Assembly: GCA_963722905.1 (NCBI GenBank)
Contig: CAVROT010000006.1
Coordinates: 124,001-188,000 of the forward strand
Length of the DNA stretch: 64,000 nt
Reading direction: 5' to 3'
DNA from: CAVROT01 sp963722905
GTDB taxonomy: Bacteria > Pseudomonadota > Alphaproteobacteria > Rhodobacterales > Rhodobacteraceae
The notes beneath the pieces are model-generated. The model worked only from the letters and a program-made list of their open reading frames with translations. It did not search any database and was not told where the DNA came from. A program made the translations under genes and the position numbers. This document shows, one piece after another, positions 24,727-33,094 of this stretch; position 1 is the stretch's first letter; each line of letters starts with the position of its first letter.

Positions 24727-25695
24727 ATGCGCAACCGCCCCCGCTACGCCGCCCGCCTCAATGCGTTCCGGCTGGGCCTGCCGGGCCGGCCCACCATCCT
24801 CGACATGATCGCGCGGGCTGGCACCGTGCCGGGCCTCGACGCCGCCGACCTCAACTATCCCGACCATTTCGAGGGGCAGGCGCACGTCGCCATCGCCTCG
24901 GCCCTGTCGGACGCGGGCCTGGCGATCAACGGCCTCGCCATGCGCTACTACACCGACCCGGGGTTCCGCCTGGGCGCCTTCACCCATCCCGACCCCGCCG
25001 TGCGCCGCGCGGCCATCGACCTCACGCGGCGGGGCATCGACGCCGCCCGCGCGCTGGGCGCGGGGCAGATGACGCTCTGGATGGGGCAGGACGGGTTCGA
25101 TTATGCCTTCCAGGGCGACTACGCGCGCATGTGGGACGACACCGTCGCCGCCCTGCGTGCCGTGGCCGACCACGACCCCGGCATGGACATCGCCATCGAG
25201 TACAAGCCGAACGAGCCGCGCGCCTTCGCGCTGATCCCCGACGCCGCGACCACACTGCTGGCCGTGCGCGAGACGGATCGTCCCAACATCGGCGTCACGC
25301 TGGACTTCGCGCATGTCCTCTACGCGGACGAGATGCCGGCCCATTCCGCGCGGCTCATCGACCGCCACGCGCGGCTGATGGGGGTCCACCTCAACGACGG
25401 CTACGGCAAGCGGGACGACGGGCTGATCGCGGGCAGCGTGCACCCCGTCCAGACGGTCGAGCTGCTCTGCGCGCTGGACGACATCGGCTACGAAGGGGTC
25501 ATCTACTTCGACACGTTCCCCGATCACGGCGGCCTCGACCCCGTGGCCGAGGCGGGCGCCAGCATCGCCATCGTCGAACGCCTTCGCGCCATCGCGGCCG
25601 GGCTGTCGCGCGATCCCGCGCTGGCCGAGGCCATCGCGCGGCAGGACGCGGCCGCGTCGACGCGGATCGTCGCGGCCGCGCTCTACGGCGCCTGA
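24727..25695 (+). CDS. Sugar isomerase/epimerase-like TIM-barrel protein
   Basis: Protein of 322 residues with the xylose-isomerase-like barrel. Candidate metal ligands appear at the strand ends: Glu in IAIEYKPNEPRAF (about residue 159), Asp/His in VTLDFAHVLY (about 193-196), His/Asp in GVHLNDGY, and an acidic residue in IYFDTFPD. The start at ATG 24727 has GGAG six bases ahead; the longer frame from 24652 is Arg/Ser-rich and unlikely. It is divergent from the FAH gene and its 3' end overlaps the convergent amidohydrolase by 13 bases. It would interconvert a keto/aldo sugar or decarboxylate a keto acid; the exact substrate is not visible. Confidence 0.8.
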   Translation: MRNRPRYAARLNAFRLGLPGRPTILDMIARAGTVPGLDAADLNYPDHFEGQAHVAIASALSDAGLAINGLAMRYYTDPGFRLGAFTHPDPAVRRAAIDLTRRGIDAARALGAGQMTLWMGQDGFDYAFQGDYARMWDDTVAALRAVADHDPGMDIAIEYKPNEPRAFALIPDAATTLLAVRETDRPNIGVTLDFAHVLYADEMPAHSARLIDRHARLMGVHLNDGYGKRDDGLIAGSVHPVQTVELLCALDDIGYEGVIYFDTFPDHGGLDPVAEAGASIAIVERLRAIAAGLSRDPALAEAIARQDAAASTRIVAAALYGA

Positions 25696-26534
25696 CCGCC
25701 CGCGTCGTCCAACCGGTAGAAGTCGCGCGCCGTGCCGCCGAAGAGCTGCGCGCGCGCCGCATCGTCCAGATCGCGGGCCACCTCCTCGGCCGCCCGGCGC
25801 CAGTCGTCGTAGCTGCCGCGCAGCAGGCAGACCGGCCAGTCGGACCCCCACATCGTCCTGTCCGGGCCGAAGGCAGCCAGCACGTGATCCGCATAGGGGC
25901 GCAGGTCGTCGACACTCCACTCCGGCGCCGCCTCGGTCACGATGCCCGACAGCTTGCAGAATGCGCCGCGCGCGGCGAGCCGCGACATGCCCTCCGCCCA
26001 TCTGGCCAGCCCGGCCTCGGTGTGGTCGGCGATGTCTGGCTTCATGCAGTGGTCCACGACGACGCGCATGTCGGGATAGCGGGCCAGCAGCGTATCGAAA
26101 TGTGCCAGGTGGCGCGGGAACCCCAGCGCGTCGAAGGTCAGGTCGAGGTCGCATATGGCGCGGAACGCCCATTGCACGTCGCAGCGCAGCATCCAGCCGT
26201 CGTCGGGAATGTCCTGGATCATGGGCCGCACGCCCAGCAGTTTCGGGTGCGCCGCCAGCCGCCGCAGGGTTGCCGCGTCATCGGGCCGCTCGAAGTCGAT
26301 CCAGCCGACGACGCCCGCGACCGACGGCGTCGCGTCGGCGATGCCCAGCATGTACTCCGTCTCGGCCACCGTCGGCGCCGCCTGCACCAGCACCGTGCGC
26401 GCGATGCCGTGCGCCTCCAGCGACGGCGCGAGGTCGGCCGGGCCGTAGGGCCGCGACAGCACGGGGTCGTCCGGCGGCATCCAGCCGTAGTCGCCGCGCG
26501 ACGGGTTCCAGTAGTGCTGGTGCGCGTCGATCAT
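25683..26534 (-). CDS. Amidohydrolase family protein (COG3618, L-fuconolactonase-like)
   Basis: Metal-dependent TIM-barrel hydrolase of 283 residues: N-terminal DAHQHYWNP (HxH), VVVDHCMKP, and the catalytic Asp in MWGSDWPV (about residue 237). This branch includes L-fucono-, L-rhamnono- and related sugar lactonases. ATG 26534 follows GGAGG by six bases. It lies downstream of the aldo/keto reductase on the same strand, a pairing typical of an aldose dehydrogenase making a lactone that is then opened. In the D-apiose context it is the only lactonase candidate near the ApnO/OiaK/OiaX-type genes (inference). Confidence 0.85.
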   Translation of the reverse strand: MIDAHQHYWNPSRGDYGWMPPDDPVLSRPYGPADLAPSLEAHGIARTVLVQAAPTVAETEYMLGIADATPSVAGVVGWIDFERPDDAATLRRLAAHPKLLGVRPMIQDIPDDGWMLRCDVQWAFRAICDLDLTFDALGFPRHLAHFDTLLARYPDMRVVVDHCMKPDIADHTEAGLARWAEGMSRLAARGAFCKLSGIVTEAAPEWSVDDLRPYADHVLAAFGPDRTMWGSDWPVCLLRGSYDDWRRAAEEVARDLDDAARAQLFGGTARDFYRLDDAGGQAP

Positions 26535-26590
26535 GGCGTCCCTCCTTCGTCCCATCCCGGCCCGCCGCCCCCGGCGCGAACGGGCCCCGC

Positions 26591-27619
26591 TCAGCCCGTC
26601 GGCGCGTCGGTCCGCATGAGGCCCGCGGCCTTCAGGTCGGCCCACAGACCGGCCGGGATCTCTGCCGCGACGGCCCGCGCGTTCCCCTCCATCTCGGCCA
26701 CGCCCTGGCCGCCGGGGATCACCGACACGACCGACGGATGCAGCAGCGGGAACCGGAACGCGGCGTCGACCAGCCGGACTCCGTGGTCGCGGCAGAGGCC
26801 CTCGATCCGTGTGACCTTGGCTTTCACGGCATCCCCCGCGGGCTCGTAATCGTACCACGCGCCCTCCACCGGCCCGGTGGCGAGGATGCCCGAATTGTAG
26901 GGGCCGCCCAGCACGATGCCGATGCCGCGGGCCTCGGCCATCGGCAGGAACGTCTCCAGCGCCTCCTGCTCCAGCAGGGTATAGCGGCCCGCCAGCAGGA
27001 ACATGTCGAAATCTCCCCGCTCGGTCAGCCACTGGCAGGGCTGCCACTGGTTCACCCCCGCGCCGAAGGCCTCGATGACGCCCTGGTCGCGCAATTCGCT
27101 CAGCGCGCGGTAGCCGCCGTCCATCAGCTCCTCCAGCTTCGACTGGAGGTTCTCGGGCGTCTTCATGTTGGGTATGTCGAGGTCGTGCGCGAAGAGCATG
27201 TCGATCCGGGAAACGCCCAGCCGGGCGAAGCTGTGGTCGATGCTGCGCATGACCCCGTCGTAGGTGTAGTCGTAGAGCTCGGACCGCGCCGGCACCTCGA
27301 ACCATTTGCCGATGCCGTCGCGTTCGTCCTCGGGTACGGGCCGCAGGATGCGCCCGACCTTGGTGGAGAGGACGTAGTCGTCCCGCGGCTTGTCGCGCAA
27401 AAAGCGGTTCAGCCGCGTCTCCGACAGACCCAGACCATAGAGCGGGGCGGTGTCGTAGTAGCGCACGCCGCTGTCCCAGGCGAGGTCGAGGATCGCGTCG
27501 GCCTCGGCGTCGGTGATCGCGCGGTAGAGATTGCCGAGCGGCGCGCTGCCGAACCCCAGTTCCGTGAAGTCGAGCCCGCCGTTGCCTAGCCTGTCCCAGT
27601 GCCGCGTCGGTATCGTCAT
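26591..27619 (-). CDS. Aldo/keto reductase (aldose 1-dehydrogenase / L-fucose dehydrogenase type)
   Basis: Protein of 342 residues with the AKR tetrad: Asp and Tyr in YYDTAPLYG (about residues 49-56), Lys in LSTKVGR and His in MLFAHDLD. The family, which includes D-threo-aldose 1-dehydrogenase and pyridoxal 4-dehydrogenase, oxidises free aldoses at C1 to lactones with NAD(P). ATG 27619 is preceded by GGGAGG. Order on the minus strand is GntR regulator, this gene, lactonase-like amidohydrolase. L-fucose-like sugars are the best-known substrates; D-apiose or L-arabinose-type sugars are possible. Confidence 0.87.
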   Translation of the reverse strand: MTIPTRHWDRLGNGGLDFTELGFGSAPLGNLYRAITDAEADAILDLAWDSGVRYYDTAPLYGLGLSETRLNRFLRDKPRDDYVLSTKVGRILRPVPEDERDGIGKWFEVPARSELYDYTYDGVMRSIDHSFARLGVSRIDMLFAHDLDIPNMKTPENLQSKLEELMDGGYRALSELRDQGVIEAFGAGVNQWQPCQWLTERGDFDMFLLAGRYTLLEQEALETFLPMAEARGIGIVLGGPYNSGILATGPVEGAWYDYEPAGDAVKAKVTRIEGLCRDHGVRLVDAAFRFPLLHPSVVSVIPGGQGVAEMEGNARAVAAEIPAGLWADLKAAGLMRTDAPTG

Positions 27620-27692
27620 GCCAAAGCCTCCCTCGTACGGGCGGCACCATAGCCACGACGCGGCGGGGCCGGAAGGGCGCGGCGCCGGCTAT

Positions 27693-28412
27693 TCAGCTGC
27701 GCGCGTTGTCCTGGTGGTAGAGCGCATTGGCCCGGGTCAGGTGGTCCGTCATCGCGGTCTGCGCGGCGCCCGGATCGCCCGCGACGATGGCATCGAGGAT
27801 CGCACGGTGCTCGGCCAGCGTCAGCCGTTCCAGCCCGCGCCTGGCCACCTGTTCGGTATGGAAGATCGACAGCCAGTCGAAGAGTGCCTGCGACACCGAT
27901 TCGAAGAGGGGGTTGCCCGCCACCGCGCCGATGGCCCTGTGGAACAGCCCGTCGTGACGCAGGAAGGCCTCGGGGTCGCTCGCACGGTCGGCCTGACCGC
28001 GCAGCGCCTCTTCCAGCCGGGCGATGTCGGCATCGGTCCGGCGTTCGGCGGCCATGCGGGCCATCATCCCCTCGAAGAGGGCGCGCGCCTCCTTGAGGTT
28101 GTCCATGGTCGACGCGGAATGGGTCAGCAGATGGCGCATGCTGTCGCTCAGCCGGTCCATCAGCATCGGCACCGACGCCACGCCGACGCGCGGCCGTTCG
28201 CCGTGCTTTATCTCGATCAGGCCCATGCGCTGGAGGTTCTGCATCGCCTCGCGGATGGCGGGACGCCCGACGCGATATTCGGCCATCAACTCGCGCTCGG
28301 AGGGGAGTGGCGTCCCCGGCTCCATCCCGCGGCTGCGGATCCGGGCGAGCAGGCGGTCCTGCACCTCGTCAGAGAGCTTTCGGCGCGGGATGGAGCCGGG
28401 GGCATCGGTCAT
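27693..28412 (-). CDS. GntR-family regulator with FCD domain (FadR subfamily)
   Basis: Regulator of 239 residues: winged helix with LSDEVQDRLLARIRSRGMEP and ELMAEYRVGRPAIREAMQNL (recognition helix), then an FCD domain with FLRHDGLFHRAIGAVAGNPL and TLAEHRAIL. The start at ATG 28412 is preferred; a longer frame to 28454 adds an odd Pro/Ile lead. The palindrome CGGTATACCG lies six to fifteen bases upstream of this ATG, fitting autoregulation. It heads the leftward reductase-lactonase group and faces the rightward dehydrogenase/RuBisCO-like operon, so it likely controls both. Confidence 0.87.
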   Translation of the reverse strand: MTDAPGSIPRRKLSDEVQDRLLARIRSRGMEPGTPLPSERELMAEYRVGRPAIREAMQNLQRMGLIEIKHGERPRVGVASVPMLMDRLSDSMRHLLTHSASTMDNLKEARALFEGMMARMAAERRTDADIARLEEALRGQADRASDPEAFLRHDGLFHRAIGAVAGNPLFESVSQALFDWLSIFHTEQVARRGLERLTLAEHRAILDAIVAGDPGAAQTAMTDHLTRANALYHQDNARS

Positions 28413-28417
28413 GAGGG

Positions 28418-28520
28418 CGGTATACCGGAGGATGGGGATGGGCGGAATCGGCATGTCGGACGGGGCCGGGCCGCGAGGAACCTATTGCCAGAATCACTAC
28501 GCCGGCATACTCATTATACC
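28418..28520. promoter_or_regulatory. Two palindromic GntR operator candidates in the divergent promoter region
   Basis: CGGTATACCG (28418-28427) is a perfect 10-bp palindrome beside the regulator start. GGCATACT-C-ATTATACC (28504-28520) is an imperfect 17-bp palindrome with the same GG..ATA half-site, about 50 bases before the Gfo/Idh/MocA start. A TTGCCA at 28485-28490, 17 bases before TACTCA, could be the rightward promoter. GGTATACC-type sites are known for the FadR/UxuR group; binding by this regulator is inferred. Confidence 0.5.
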
Positions 28521-28571
28521 AGATAGCATCGGATGCCGTCGGGTGGGCGGTCGGGCGAAAGGCGGGTGGGC

Positions 28572-29612
28572 GTGGCGTTTCGCGGTGTGCTGATCGGATG
28601 CGGGTTCTTCGCGCGCAACCACATGCACGGCTGGGCCGCCGCCGAAGGCGCCCGCATCGTTGCCGTCTGCGATCTGGACCGCGCCCGAGCCGAGGAGATG
28701 GCACAGACCTTCGGCATCGACGCCGTCTACACCGATGCCGCCGAGGCGCTGCGTTGCGAGGCGCCCGACTTCGTGGACATCGCGACCACCGTGCCGTCGC
28801 ACCGCCGGCTGGTCAAGCTGGCGTTCAGCCACGGCGCCACGGTGATCTGCCAGAAGCCGTTCGCCGAGACGATGGAGGACGCCCGCGCCATGGTGGATGC
28901 GGGCGCGGCGGCGGGTCGGCCGCTGCTGGTGCACGAGAATTTCCGCTGGCAGGCCCCCATCGTCGCGCTGCACGCCAAGCTGGTCGAGGGCGCCGTCGGC
29001 GCGCCGTTCTTCGCGCGGATCAGCTTTCGCCACCGCTTCGACGTCTATGCCGGTCAGCCCTATCTGGCCGAGGCCGAACAATTCGCGATCATGGACGTGG
29101 GGCTGCACCTCTTCGACGTGGCGCGCTTCCTGATGGGCGACGCCCGCGACGTCCACTGCCGCACGCAGAGCCTGCGGCCCGGCATCGCGGGCGAGGACGC
29201 CTTCGTCGCCACTCTGGGTCACGAGACCGGGGCCGTCAGCGCCGTCGACTGCTCGTTCCACGCGGTGGAGCACCCCGATCCGTTTCCCCAGACCCTCATC
29301 CGGGTCGAGGGCCCCGATGGCACGCTGGAGCTGGCGGTAAACGGGATCCTCCGTCTGCACCGGCCGGGCGGCGTCGAGGAATGGGAGACCGAGCGTCCTG
29401 TGCCCGGCTGGGGCGAACGCCCGTGGCACGTGGTGCAGGACTCCGTCGCTGCGTTCGAGGTCCACGCGGTCGATGTGATGGCCGGCCGCGCCGAGCCGCA
29501 GCCGTCCGGCGCGCACAACCTGGTGACGCTCGCCATGGCGATGGCGGCCTACCGCTCGGCCGCGACCGGCAGGACGGTGGCCATCCGACCCATCGCCGAG
29601 GGCACCGCATGA
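28572..29612 (+). CDS. Gfo/Idh/MocA-family NAD(P)-dependent dehydrogenase (D-apiose dehydrogenase-like)
   Basis: Protein of about 346 residues: Rossmann motif VLIGCGFFARNH near the N-terminus, catalytic CQKPF (Lys in the EKP-like position), and DVGLHLFDVARFL in the C-terminal domain. I start it at GTG 28572, after an AAAGG; the frame is open from 28533 and GTG 28566 is also possible. Its stop overlaps the RuBisCO-like gene (ATGA). In the published D-apiose pathway a Gfo/Idh/MocA enzyme (ApsD) oxidises D-apiose to apionolactone, and the neighbours here match that pathway. Substrate is inferred from context. Confidence 0.82.
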   Translation: MAFRGVLIGCGFFARNHMHGWAAAEGARIVAVCDLDRARAEEMAQTFGIDAVYTDAAEALRCEAPDFVDIATTVPSHRRLVKLAFSHGATVICQKPFAETMEDARAMVDAGAAAGRPLLVHENFRWQAPIVALHAKLVEGAVGAPFFARISFRHRFDVYAGQPYLAEAEQFAIMDVGLHLFDVARFLMGDARDVHCRTQSLRPGIAGEDAFVATLGHETGAVSAVDCSFHAVEHPDPFPQTLIRVEGPDGTLELAVNGILRLHRPGGVEEWETERPVPGWGERPWHVVQDSVAAFEVHAVDVMAGRAEPQPSGAHNLVTLAMAMAAYRSAATGRTVAIRPIAEGTA

Positions 29613-30850
29613 GGATCGAGGCCGATTATCTGGTCGAGACCGCATTCCCGCTGGCGGAGGCGGTCGAGGCGATGGCAGGCGAGCAGTCGTCGGGCACCTT
29701 CGTCCCCGTCCCGGGCGAGACGCCCGAGCTGAAGGCGCGCGCCTCGGCCCGCGTCGAGCGTATCGAGGAGGTCGAGCCGTCGCCGCACCCCAGCCTGCCG
29801 GGCGCCGGCCGACCCGAGGGGCCGCACCACCGCGCGCGCGTGACGCTGTCATGGCCCTTGGGGAACATGGGTCCGTCGCTGCCCAACCTCTGGGCCACGG
29901 TGGCCGGCAACCTCTTCGAGCTGGGCCAGTTCTCGGGCCTGCGGCTGCTGGACCTGCGTCTGCCGCGGGACTTCGGCGACGCCTATCCCGGCCCGGCCTT
30001 CGGGATCGACGGCACACGCCGGCTGACCGGCATCGAGGACCGCCCGCTCATCGGCACCATCATCAAGCCCAGCGTCGGATTCACCGCCGACGAGACCGCG
30101 GACCTGACCCGGACGCTGTGCGCGGCCGGCATCGACTTCATCAAGGACGACGAGTTGCAGGCCGACGGCCCGCTCTGCCCCTTCGGGGACCGCGTGCGCG
30201 CCGTGATGGCGGTCATCGACGACCACGCGCAGCGGACCGGACGCAAGGTGATGTTCGCCTTCAACCTCACCGGCGAGGTCGACGAGATGGAGCGGCGCCA
30301 CGACGTGGTGGAGCGTGCGGGCGGCACCTGCGTCATGGTCAGCCTCAACAGCGTCGGCCTTGCGGGTTTCACCGCGCTGCGCCGCATCGCGCGGCTGCCG
30401 ATCCATGCGCATCGCAACGGCTGGGGGGCGATGTCGCGCCATCCGATGCTGGGGTTCTCCTATCCCGCCTGGGCCAAGATGTGGCGGATCGCGGGCGCCG
30501 ACCACATGCATGTCAACGGTCTGGCCAACAAGTTCTGCGAACCCGACGACAGCGTCATCGCCTCGGCCCGGGACTGCCTGACGCCGATCTGGGACGACAG
30601 GCCCTGCGTCGCGATGCCCGTCTTCTCCTCCGGACAGGGCGTGCGACAGGTGGCCGAGACCTATGCGCGGATCGGATCGCGGGACCTGATCTATGCGGCG
30701 GGCGGCGGGATCATGGGGCACCCGGACGGGCCGGCCGCCGGCGTCGACAGCCTGCGCGCGGCATGGGACGCCGCGATGGACGGCATCCCGGTCACGGACA
30801 TGGCGGTACGGTCCCCTGCCCTGGCCGCCGCCCTGACGCCACGCCGATGA
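29609..30850 (+). CDS. RuBisCO-like protein, probable 3-oxo-isoapionate-4-phosphate-acting enzyme (OiaX-like)
   Basis: Protein of 413 residues with the RuBisCO large-chain fold. Recognisable sites are GTIIKPSVGF (about 148-157), the carbamate-lysine and metal-ligand block FIKDDEL (Lys179, Asp181, Glu182), HAHRNG (about 267) and HVNGLANKF in place of loop 6. It is not a CO2-fixing RuBisCO: loop 6 and the C-terminus differ, and no small subunit is present. Next to a DUF1537 kinase and an ApnO-like gene, it fits the described RLPs that split or decarboxylate 3-oxo-isoapionate 4-phosphate (OiaX yields 3-phosphoglycerate and glycolate). Start and stop both overlap neighbours by ATGA. Which reaction it performs is not resolvable here. 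Confidence 0.82.
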   Translation: MRIEADYLVETAFPLAEAVEAMAGEQSSGTFVPVPGETPELKARASARVERIEEVEPSPHPSLPGAGRPEGPHHRARVTLSWPLGNMGPSLPNLWATVAGNLFELGQFSGLRLLDLRLPRDFGDAYPGPAFGIDGTRRLTGIEDRPLIGTIIKPSVGFTADETADLTRTLCAAGIDFIKDDELQADGPLCPFGDRVRAVMAVIDDHAQRTGRKVMFAFNLTGEVDEMERRHDVVERAGGTCVMVSLNSVGLAGFTALRRIARLPIHAHRNGWGAMSRHPMLGFSYPAWAKMWRIAGADHMHVNGLANKFCEPDDSVIASARDCLTPIWDDRPCVAMPVFSSGQGVRQVAETYARIGSRDLIYAAGGGIMGHPDGPAAGVDSLRAAWDAAMDGIPVTDMAVRSPALAAALTPRR

Positions 30851-32211
30851 GCCTGCCGGACGGCCCCCTGATCGCCTGGCTGGGCGACGACTTCACCGGG
30901 GCCGCGGCGGTGATGGAGGTGCTGGAGTTCGCGGGCCTGCCGGCCGTGCTGTTCCTCGATCCGCCGACGCCCGGGCGGCTGGCGCGGTTTCCGGGTCTGC
31001 GCGGCATCGGGCTGGCCAGCGCCGCGCGCACCTGGTCGCCGGACGAGATGGGACGCCGCCTGCCCGGGGCCTTTGCCGCGCTGCGCCGGACGGGCGCGCC
31101 GATCCTGCACTACAAGGTCTGCTCGACCCTCGACAGCGCAACGCACGTCGGCTCCATCGGCCATGCCGCCGACCTCGCCATGGGGCGGGACGACGCGGCG
31201 CCGCTTCTGGTGGCCGCGCCGCAGATCGGCCGCTGGCAGGCCTTCGGCACTCTCTTCGCGATGGCCGACGGAGCGCCCGTCCGGCTGGACCGGCATCCCA
31301 CGATGTCGGTCCACCCCGTCACCCCGATGGACGAGGCCGACGTGCGCCGCCACCTCGCGCGGCAGACGGACAGGGGGGTCGGGCTGGTCGACCTGCTGGC
31401 ACTCAAGCGGGGCGAGGGTGCGCGGGCGTTCGCGGCCGAACGGGACGCAGGCCGGTCCATCGTCGCCCTCGACGTGGTGGACGACGAGACGCTGGAGGCG
31501 GCGGGCCGTACCATCTGGCAGGTCGCGCCGGAGCATGGCGGTTTCGTCATCGGATCGCAGGGCGTCGAATACGCGCTGGTCGCGACATGGCGCGTGCAGG
31601 GACTGCTGCCCGAGGCACCTTTACGGCCGTCCGCTCGTGCGGTCGACCGGATCGCGGTCGTTTCGGGATCGTGTGCGCCCGTTACCGCGGGGCAGATCGC
31701 GCGGGCCGAGGCGGACGGTTTCGCTGCCGTGACGCTGGACGCCGCGACGGCGGTGGACGCACGCGCCTTCGCTGCGGAATGCGACCGCGCCGGGAACGAT
31801 GCCCTGCAGGCGCTGGGCGAGGGGCAGAGCCCCATCGTCGCCACCGCCCGCGGGCCGGACGATCCCGCCGTCGCCCGCGTCCGGACGGCGACGGCATCGG
31901 CCGGCCTTTCGGCATCCGAAGTCAGCGCCAGGATCGGCGAAGGCCTGGGCAGCATACTCGCACGCATCGTGCGCGAGGCGCGGCCAGAGCGCCTTGCCAT
32001 CGCCGGTGGCGACACGTCGAGCGTGGCGGCAGGTGCCCTGGGCCACTGGGCGCTGGGCGCGGTCGCCCCCTGCGCGCCGGGGGTCCCGATCCTCAGGGGC
32101 TACGGCGACGATCCGGCCACGGACGGGATCGAGATTGCCCTCAAGGGCGGCCAGATGGGGCCGCCCACGATTTTCGCGGATCTGAGGGCCGGCGGCCCGG
32201 GAAGGACATGA
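30847..32211 (+). CDS. DUF1537-family four-carbon/sugar-acid kinase, probable 3-oxo-isoapionate kinase (OiaK-like)
   Basis: Protein of 454 residues with the two DUF1537 domains: N-terminal substrate domain opening LIAWLGDDFTGAAAVMEVL, and a C-terminal nucleotide domain with VVSGSCAPVTAGQI (about residue 270) and IAGGDTSSVAAGALGHW. DUF1537 kinases phosphorylate four- and five-carbon sugar acids. Being translationally coupled behind a RuBisCO-like gene and in front of an ApnO-like gene identifies it as OiaK, which makes 3-oxo-isoapionate 4-phosphate. ATG 30847 overlaps the upstream stop; the next gene starts two bases after its stop. Confidence 0.85.
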   Translation: MSLPDGPLIAWLGDDFTGAAAVMEVLEFAGLPAVLFLDPPTPGRLARFPGLRGIGLASAARTWSPDEMGRRLPGAFAALRRTGAPILHYKVCSTLDSATHVGSIGHAADLAMGRDDAAPLLVAAPQIGRWQAFGTLFAMADGAPVRLDRHPTMSVHPVTPMDEADVRRHLARQTDRGVGLVDLLALKRGEGARAFAAERDAGRSIVALDVVDDETLEAAGRTIWQVAPEHGGFVIGSQGVEYALVATWRVQGLLPEAPLRPSARAVDRIAVVSGSCAPVTAGQIARAEADGFAAVTLDAATAVDARAFAAECDRAGNDALQALGEGQSPIVATARGPDDPAVARVRTATASAGLSASEVSARIGEGLGSILARIVREARPERLAIAGGDTSSVAAGALGHWALGAVAPCAPGVPILRGYGDDPATDGIEIALKGGQMGPPTIFADLRAGGPGRT

Positions 32212-32212
32212 C

Positions 32213-33058
32213 ATGACCAAGATCGCACTCATGGGCGCCGGGGGCAAAATGGGCGTCCGGCTGGCCACCAACCTGATGGGCACGGCCTTCGACGTGTCGC
32301 CGGTGGAGGTGTCCGAGGCGGGCCGCAACCGGCTGAAGGACGCAACCGGGCTGGACTGCCAGGAACCGGGGCAGGCGCTGTCGCGCGCCGACGTCGTCGT
32401 GCTGGCGGTGCCCGACCGCGCCATCGGCTCGGTCGCCCACCAGATCGTCGGTCAGCTGGACCCCGGCACGGCGGTGGTGATGCTGGACGCGGCGGCCCCC
32501 CACGCGGGCGAACTGCCCGAACGCTCCGACATCACCTATTTCGTCACCCATCCCTGCCACCCGCCGATCTTCAACGACGAGGACAACGACGCGCGCACCG
32601 ACTACTTCGGCGGCGTCCGCGCCAAGCAGCACATCGTCTGCGCCCTCATGCAGGGGCCCGAAGAGCACTACGCCATGTGCGAGGCGGTCGCGCGCGAGAT
32701 CTACAAGCCCGTCATGCGGTCCCACCGCGTCACCGTCGAGCAGATGGCCATCCTGGAGCCCGCCCTGTCGGAGACGGTGGGCGCCACGCTGGCGCTGGCC
32801 ATGCGACAGGCCTGCGACGAGGCGGTCCGCCGCGGCGTGCCGGAACAGGCCGCGCACGATTTCATGCTGGGCCATCTCAACATCGAGCTCGCCATCGCCT
32901 TCGGCGCCTTTCCGGAAGGCAAGTTCTCGGACGGGGCGCTGAAGGCCATCGACGACGCCAGGCCGGTGATCTTTCGCGACGGCTGGCTCGACCGGGTGTT
33001 CGACCCCGCGGCCGTGATGGCCTCGGTGAAGGACATCTGCAAACCCGACGCGGCCTGA
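32213..33058 (+). CDS. D-apionate oxidoisomerase-like protein (ApnO family)
   Basis: Protein of 281 residues with an N-terminal NAD(P) fold (KIALMGAGGKMGVRLATNLM, residues 3-22) and an all-helical C-terminal domain of the phosphogluconate/hydroxyisobutyrate dehydrogenase type. The central TYFVTHPCHPPIFND and HRVTVEQMAILEPALSETVG are strongly reminiscent of ApnO. ApnO converts D-apionate to 3-oxo-isoapionate by coupled oxidation and skeletal isomerisation, the step that feeds OiaK and OiaX. It is the last enzyme gene before the ribose-type importer, 36 bases ahead of the binding protein. Confidence rests equally on sequence memory and on the kinase/RLP context. Confidence 0.8.
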   Translation: MTKIALMGAGGKMGVRLATNLMGTAFDVSPVEVSEAGRNRLKDATGLDCQEPGQALSRADVVVLAVPDRAIGSVAHQIVGQLDPGTAVVMLDAAAPHAGELPERSDITYFVTHPCHPPIFNDEDNDARTDYFGGVRAKQHIVCALMQGPEEHYAMCEAVAREIYKPVMRSHRVTVEQMAILEPALSETVGATLALAMRQACDEAVRRGVPEQAAHDFMLGHLNIELAIAFGAFPEGKFSDGALKAIDDARPVIFRDGWLDRVFDPAAVMASVKDICKPDAA

Positions 33059-33094
33059 CCGCCGCCAATCACGAACCCAAAGGGAGGAGACGAC

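Noticed and set aside
24652..26849. Long overlapping open frames (several hundred codons) on both strands across the sugar islands
   Set aside because: They are shadows in other frames of real genes: Arg/Pro/Ala-rich, without family motifs or ribosome sites. High GC makes such frames routine here.
29609..30850. True CO2-fixing RuBisCO large subunit
   Set aside because: The sequence has the carbamate block but not the loop-6 region, there is no small subunit or phosphoribulokinase gene nearby, and the neighbours are sugar-acid genes.
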